From Pseudolysinimonas_A sp049651805 (lineage in GTDB: Bacteria > Actinomycetota > Actinomycetes > Actinomycetales > Microbacteriaceae): 64,000 bases of DNA. The notes under the pieces were generated by a model, which worked only from the letters and a program-made list of their open reading frames with translations, ran no database searches and was not told where the DNA came from. Numbering within the stretch: position 1 is the first letter of the stretch; every line of letters starts with the position of its first letter. The stretch is taken from NCBI RefSeq assembly GCF_049651805.1, contig NZ_JBASCU010000019.1, forward strand, positions 1 to 64,000, read 5' to 3'. This document shows positions 60,379 to 64,000 of the stretch, one piece after another. Position numbers and translations under genes: made by a program.

Positions 60379-62070
60379 ATGGCGGCCTCGCGGGATCCCG
60401 GCGACACGTCGAGCGCGAAGATTCGCAGGGGTGCCGGCACCCTCGCCGCGGTGGGCGCGCTCCTCGTCTCGATGCTCGCCGCGCCCCTCGCGACTGCCGC
60501 GCCGCGTGCCCCCGGGGATGGCCTGGTTATCAGCGTGGTGGCCCCCCTCACCGCCCCGTGGGGAGAGGCCGGCATCCTCGACGCCGAGACCCTCGCCACG
60601 GCGACAGCCCCCACCGGCGTCTTGACCCGTGAACTCGACGAGATACTCGCGACGACAGCAACGGTCGGGCTCGACCCGATGATCCCCGCATCGATCCGTC
60701 TGCTCGGCTCCACCGCGCCGGAAAGCGCCGTGGAATGGCTTGACCGACTCGAGGCCGCGTCGAACGAGGTGTTCCTGCTCGCCTACGCCGACGCCGACCT
60801 GACCGCTTTGGCGCGCGCCGAGTCGATCGACCTCGCCATGCCCCTCGATCTGGAGTTCGCGCTCGACCCCGCCGCGTTCGGCCCGGCCGAGACCGGGACT
60901 CCCACGCCCGACCCGAGCGGCACTGCGCAGCCCGACGACGAACCGCCCCCGCTTCCGAGCACCGACGAGCTGCTCGCCTGGCCCGACGCGATCGGCGCGA
61001 TCGCCTGGCCGGCGGAGGGCTCCGCGTCGGCCGCCGACCTCCCGGCCTACGCGGCTGCCCAGTACGCGGCGACCCTGCTCAGTTCCGCCAACCTCTCCCC
61101 GGTTTCGACCGCCCTCGTCGACATCGACGGCGCGACCGGTCTCGTCGCCGACGCCGGCGCATCCGCTCTCATCCGGGAAGCCTCCGCCGCGATCGATGCG
61201 ACGGTGCGGCAGGATGCCGTGCGCCGGCTCGGTCTCGAACTCGACCGTCTCGCGACTGCCGACCCGGGGCGAAGCGTCGTGCTCACCCTCGATCGCACCC
61301 CGACGTTTGCGATCCCCGGGCTCGCCGAAGTCCTCGGCGCCATCGCCGCGCGCGAGTCGACCCGGGTCACCGGTCTGTCGGCCCTGCTCGCCGGCGCAGC
61401 CGTGCCGGCGACCGTCGTCGAGGGCGAGCCGAATCCCGCGACCGAACTCGCGCCGACCCTGACCGACGCGCTGCGCGCCGAACAGCGGTTCGCCACGATC
61501 CTCGCCGATCCGGCGCCGTTGGTCGTCCCGCGCCAGTTGGCGCTGCTGAGGCTGCTGACGGTGCAAGAGCTCGACGCCGACGGATGGCGGTCCGACGCCG
61601 ACGCGTACCTCGCGCGGTCGACCGAGATCCGCGGGTCGGTCACCATCGTCGATACCGGCGACGTTCTGGTGACGAGCAGCAACACGTCGATGCCCGTGAG
61701 CATCGCCAACGCGCTCGACTTCGCGGTCACGGTGAGCGTCGACGCCCGACCGCAGCGGCCCCTGCTGCGCATCGACGGTCCGACCGAGGTCACCGTCGAG
61801 CCGGCGTCGTCGACCGTCGTGAACCTCGGCGCCCAGGCGATCACGAACGGCGAAGTCGTCGTCGAGGTGAGCATCTCGAGCCCCGCGACAGGAGAACAGA
61901 TCGGTCCGACGCATCGGGTCAACGCCGACCTGCAGGCTCAGTGGGAGACCGTCGGCATCATCCTCGGCATCGTCGTGGCGTTGATCTTCGCGGCCGGCCT
62001 CATCCGCAACGTCGTGCTTCGCCGTCGGGAAGCCGCGCGCGACAGCGGCGACGAGACGGCGACCGAGTGA
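60379..62070 (+). CDS. DUF6049-like secreted membrane protein, upstream of murJ
   Basis: 563 residues. N-terminal signal (hydrophobic core LAAVGALLVSMLAAPLATA), a large extracytoplasmic region and one C-terminal membrane helix (VGIILGIVVALIFAAGLI) with a short basic cytoplasmic tail. It matches the position and layout of the protein encoded before murJ in mycobacteria and other actinobacteria. Function unknown, presumably linked to peptidoglycan export. Overlaps murJ by 4 bp (GTGA). Confidence 0.8.
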   Translation: MAASRDPGDTSSAKIRRGAGTLAAVGALLVSMLAAPLATAAPRAPGDGLVISVVAPLTAPWGEAGILDAETLATATAPTGVLTRELDEILATTATVGLDPMIPASIRLLGSTAPESAVEWLDRLEAASNEVFLLAYADADLTALARAESIDLAMPLDLEFALDPAAFGPAETGTPTPDPSGTAQPDDEPPPLPSTDELLAWPDAIGAIAWPAEGSASAADLPAYAAAQYAATLLSSANLSPVSTALVDIDGATGLVADAGASALIREASAAIDATVRQDAVRRLGLELDRLATADPGRSVVLTLDRTPTFAIPGLAEVLGAIAARESTRVTGLSALLAGAAVPATVVEGEPNPATELAPTLTDALRAEQRFATILADPAPLVVPRQLALLRLLTVQELDADGWRSDADAYLARSTEIRGSVTIVDTGDVLVTSSNTSMPVSIANALDFAVTVSVDARPQRPLLRIDGPTEVTVEPASSTVVNLGAQAITNGEVVVEVSISSPATGEQIGPTHRVNADLQAQWETVGIILGIVVALIFAAGLIRNVVLRRREAARDSGDETATE

Positions 62071-63677
62071 CCGGCACGGTTCGACGGGCGAGCGCGGCCC
62101 TCGCGTCCGGCACGATCGTCTCGCGGCTGCTCGGGTTCGTGAGCGCATCCGTTCTGGTCGCGACCATCGGCCAGTTCGGCGCAGGCCCGAACGCCTTCGC
62201 GCTCGCCAACCAGCTCCCCACCTACCTCTACGCGATCGTCGCCGGGGGTCTGCTCTCCGCCATCCTCGTGCCGCACATCGTGAAGGCGGCAACCCAGCCG
62301 GACGGTGGGCAGGCGTTCGTGAATCGGCTCGTGACCCTGGGCGTGATCTCCTTCCTCGTTCTGACCGCCCTCGCGACGATCGCGGCGCCGCTCATCGTGC
62401 GGCTCTACGCGATGGGGGGCCGCGACGGCGCGCTCCCCGGCGGCGGGCTCGAGCTAGCGGTCGCCCTGGCCTACTGGTGTCTGCCGCAGATCTTCTTCTA
62501 CGCCCTGTACAGCCTGGTCAGCGAGGTGCTCAACGCCCGCGGGATCTTCGGGCCGTCCGCCTGGGCGCCGGCGGTCAACAACGTGGTGATGATCGGCGTT
62601 CTGGTGCTGTTCGGGGCGCTTTTCGGCGTCGAGCCCGCCCACAACGCCGCGTCGAGCTGGGATGCCGGGAAGATCGCGGTGCTCGGCGCGGGGGCAACGC
62701 TCGGGGTCGCGCTCCAGGCGATCGTGCTGGTCTTCTTCTGGCGGCGCACCGGCTTGCGCTTCCGTCCCGACCTGCGCTGGCGCGGAACCGGGCTTGGCGC
62801 GCCCGCGCGCGCGGCGGGGTGGGTCTTCGGCATGGTGCTCGTCATCCAGCTCGCCAACCTCGTGCAGAACAACGTCGCCGTGACCGCTGACGAAGACGAC
62901 GCGTCACTCGCCGTGCTGCGCACCACGTGGCTGATCTTCATGCTGTCGCACTCGATCGTGGCGATCTCGATCGCGACGCCCTACTTCACCCGGATGGCGA
63001 CCGCGGTTCGCGACGACGACACACCTGCCCTGCGTGCCGACCTCTCGGCGTCGCTGCGCACCATCGGCATGCTCGTCGCGGCTGCCGGCGCAGCACTCGT
63101 CGCGGCCGCCCTGCCGTTCGCGAGGTTCTTCTCGGGAAGCCCGGATGAAGCCCGCGCGATCTCACTCGTACTGCTCGGCTTCCTTGTCGGGCTCGTTCCC
63201 TTCAGCACGCTCTACGTCGTGCAGCGCGCGTTCTACGCGCTCGGCGACACCCGCACGCCGTTCCTGCTGCAGGTTCTGCAGGTCGTGCTGTTCGTCATCG
63301 GGGCACTCGCGCTCCTGGCCGCACCCTCGGCGTGGATCGCCGCGGGAATCGCGCTCGCCACCTCGATCTCGGTGATCGTGCAGGCGGTCGTCGGCGCCGT
63401 CATCCTGAGACGCCGGCTCGGCGGAGGTGGCGGCGCGATCGTGCGTCGCTTCGGGGTCTTCGCTCTCACCACGATCCCCGCCGCGGGAGTCGGCGTCGGC
63501 ATCCTCGCTCTCTTGGGCGGCTTCGCGCCGGAGGGCTTCGCCACCGCGGGCCGATTCGAAGGGGTCGTATCCACTGCGATCGTCGGCGCTGGCTCCATCC
63601 TCGTGTTCTTCGGCGTGCTCGCCGCGACGCGCGCACCCGAGCTGCGCGGCGTGCTGGCTTCCATCCGACGAAACTGA
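62067..63677 (+). CDS. murJ: Lipid II flippase
   Basis: 536 residues, GTG start, about 14 hydrophobic segments. ASGTIVSRLLGFVSASVLVA and YAIVAGGLLSAILVPHI are the MurJ/MviN N-terminal signature. It flips lipid II across the membrane for peptidoglycan synthesis. It lacks the large C-terminal kinase-like and extracellular domains of the mycobacterial protein. Confidence 0.92.
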   Translation: MTGTVRRASAALASGTIVSRLLGFVSASVLVATIGQFGAGPNAFALANQLPTYLYAIVAGGLLSAILVPHIVKAATQPDGGQAFVNRLVTLGVISFLVLTALATIAAPLIVRLYAMGGRDGALPGGGLELAVALAYWCLPQIFFYALYSLVSEVLNARGIFGPSAWAPAVNNVVMIGVLVLFGALFGVEPAHNAASSWDAGKIAVLGAGATLGVALQAIVLVFFWRRTGLRFRPDLRWRGTGLGAPARAAGWVFGMVLVIQLANLVQNNVAVTADEDDASLAVLRTTWLIFMLSHSIVAISIATPYFTRMATAVRDDDTPALRADLSASLRTIGMLVAAAGAALVAAALPFARFFSGSPDEARAISLVLLGFLVGLVPFSTLYVVQRAFYALGDTRTPFLLQVLQVVLFVIGALALLAAPSAWIAAGIALATSISVIVQAVVGAVILRRRLGGGGGAIVRRFGVFALTTIPAAGVGVGILALLGGFAPEGFATAGRFEGVVSTAIVGAGSILVFFGVLAATRAPELRGVLASIRRN

Positions 63678-63764
63678 GCGGTCACGGGCTCCGAAATATC
63701 CGCTACCTAGGATGTGTTGCATCAGTTGATAGCGGAGCGCGGGCTCCAGAAGGCAGGAATCGCA

Positions 63765-64000
63765 ATGCGCCAGATCGTGATCATCGGCTCGGGACCGGCG
63801 GGCTACACCGCCGCGATCTACGCCGCGCGCGCGAACCTGAAACCGCTGGTGATCGCCTCGAGCGTCGAGTTCGGGGGCGAGCTGATGAAGACCACCGAGG
63901 TCGAGAACTTCCCCGGATTCCCCGAGGGCATCATGGGCCCCGACCTGATGATGAAGATGCAGGAGCAGGCGGAGCGCTTCGGCGCCGAGATCGTCTACGA
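63765..64000 (+). CDS. trxB: Thioredoxin reductase, N-terminal part
   Basis: Runs off the right edge; 78 residues visible. IVIIGSGPAGYTAAIYAARANLKPLV is the FAD-binding fold, and EVENFPGFPEGIMGPDLM is the TrxB signature. The redox CXXC lies beyond the window. It uses NADPH to reduce thioredoxin. In actinobacteria trxB-trxA are followed by parB-parA and the dnaA/rpmH region. Confidence 0.93.
   Translation, partial: MRQIVIIGSGPAGYTAAIYAARANLKPLVIASSVEFGGELMKTTEVENFPGFPEGIMGPDLMMKMQEQAERFGAEIVY

Noticed and set aside
63678..63764. SigR-type promoter for trxB
   Set aside because: No GGAAT/GTT pair with proper spacing is visible. TAGGAT at about 63708 could be a -10 box, but a -35 is not clear, so no feature was recorded.

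Overview
The window looks like chromosomal DNA of a GC-rich actinobacterium, most probably of the family Microbacteriaceae. The evidence is a C50-carotenoid operon with a split lycopene cyclase (crtE-crtB-crtI-crtYe-crtYf-crtEb), a dnaK-grpE-dnaJ-hspR operon with HspR operators (HAIR), an F420-type oxidoreductase, many GTG starts, and many genes whose start codon lies 6-7 nt after a TANNNT -10 box (predicted leaderless transcripts). The right end (rpsF-ssb-rpsR-rplI-dnaB, then cca, a DUF6049-type gene, murJ, trxB) is the block normally close to oriC in actinobacteria, so the replication origin probably lies a short distance beyond base 64000.

Layout. 1-4.7 kb: end of an acyl-CoA ligase gene, HAD phosphatase, alcohol dehydrogenase, a VapBC-type pair and an LLM oxidoreductase. 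4.7-16.9 kb: heat-shock region. clpB has its own HAIR operator, and dnaK-grpE-dnaJ-hspR is driven from a promoter bracketed by two HAIRs. Between hspR and clpB sits a defence island (7.1-12.7 kb): a four-gene restriction-modification operon (C5 cytosine methyltransferase, unknown 252-aa protein, McrB-like AAA ATPase, PD-(D/E)XK nuclease) of BsuMI/LlaJI type, plus a separate AAA ATPase. 17-24.7 kb: MFS transporter, the carotenoid operon in which all five junctions are 4-bp stop/start overlaps, divergent idi, and dcd. 24.7-27.5 kb: tRNA-Gly(CCC) followed by accessory DNA: a second PIN-domain toxin-antitoxin pair, a tiny Ser/Lys-rich gene, and a decayed type I restriction locus in which the 3' part of hsdM is fused to part of hsdR. 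27.5-31 kb: a Roadblock/winged-helix/small-GTPase cluster resembling a Streptomyces conservon without its sensor kinase. 31-39 kb: DUF2470, DUF4383-like, CsbD and a secreted LVIVD-repeat protein, heme oxygenase, a PIF1-like helicase, and a CopD-CtaG copper protein.

39-45 kb is zinc-themed: HU, zinc-ribbon-free ribosomal proteins S14/L33/L28, two paralogous lipoproteins, and znuA-znuC-znuB-zur with a clear palindromic operator over the znuA promoter. 45-50 kb: an aminotransferase and a branched-chain-type 2-oxoacid dehydrogenase (E1-alpha, E1-beta, E2), then a small holin-like membrane protein. 50-54 kb: a WXG100-like/hydrolase pair, a protein tyrosine phosphatase and purB. 54-64 kb: small membrane proteins and the replication/ribosome/cell-wall block up to a partial trxB.

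Twelve copies of a REP-like palindrome (GGTGGTCGAGTAG - variable stem - GTGTCGAGACC) are scattered through the window. Several supply the stop codon and last residues of the adjacent gene (three proteins end SVVE), and two are fused into the lycopene cyclase subunit genes. Strongest candidates for follow-up are the restriction island with its unknown 252-aa component, the kinase-less conservon-like GTPase module, the REP-encoded protein tails and the WXG100-like/hydrolase pair. All identifications are by eye from sequence motifs; no database search was run.
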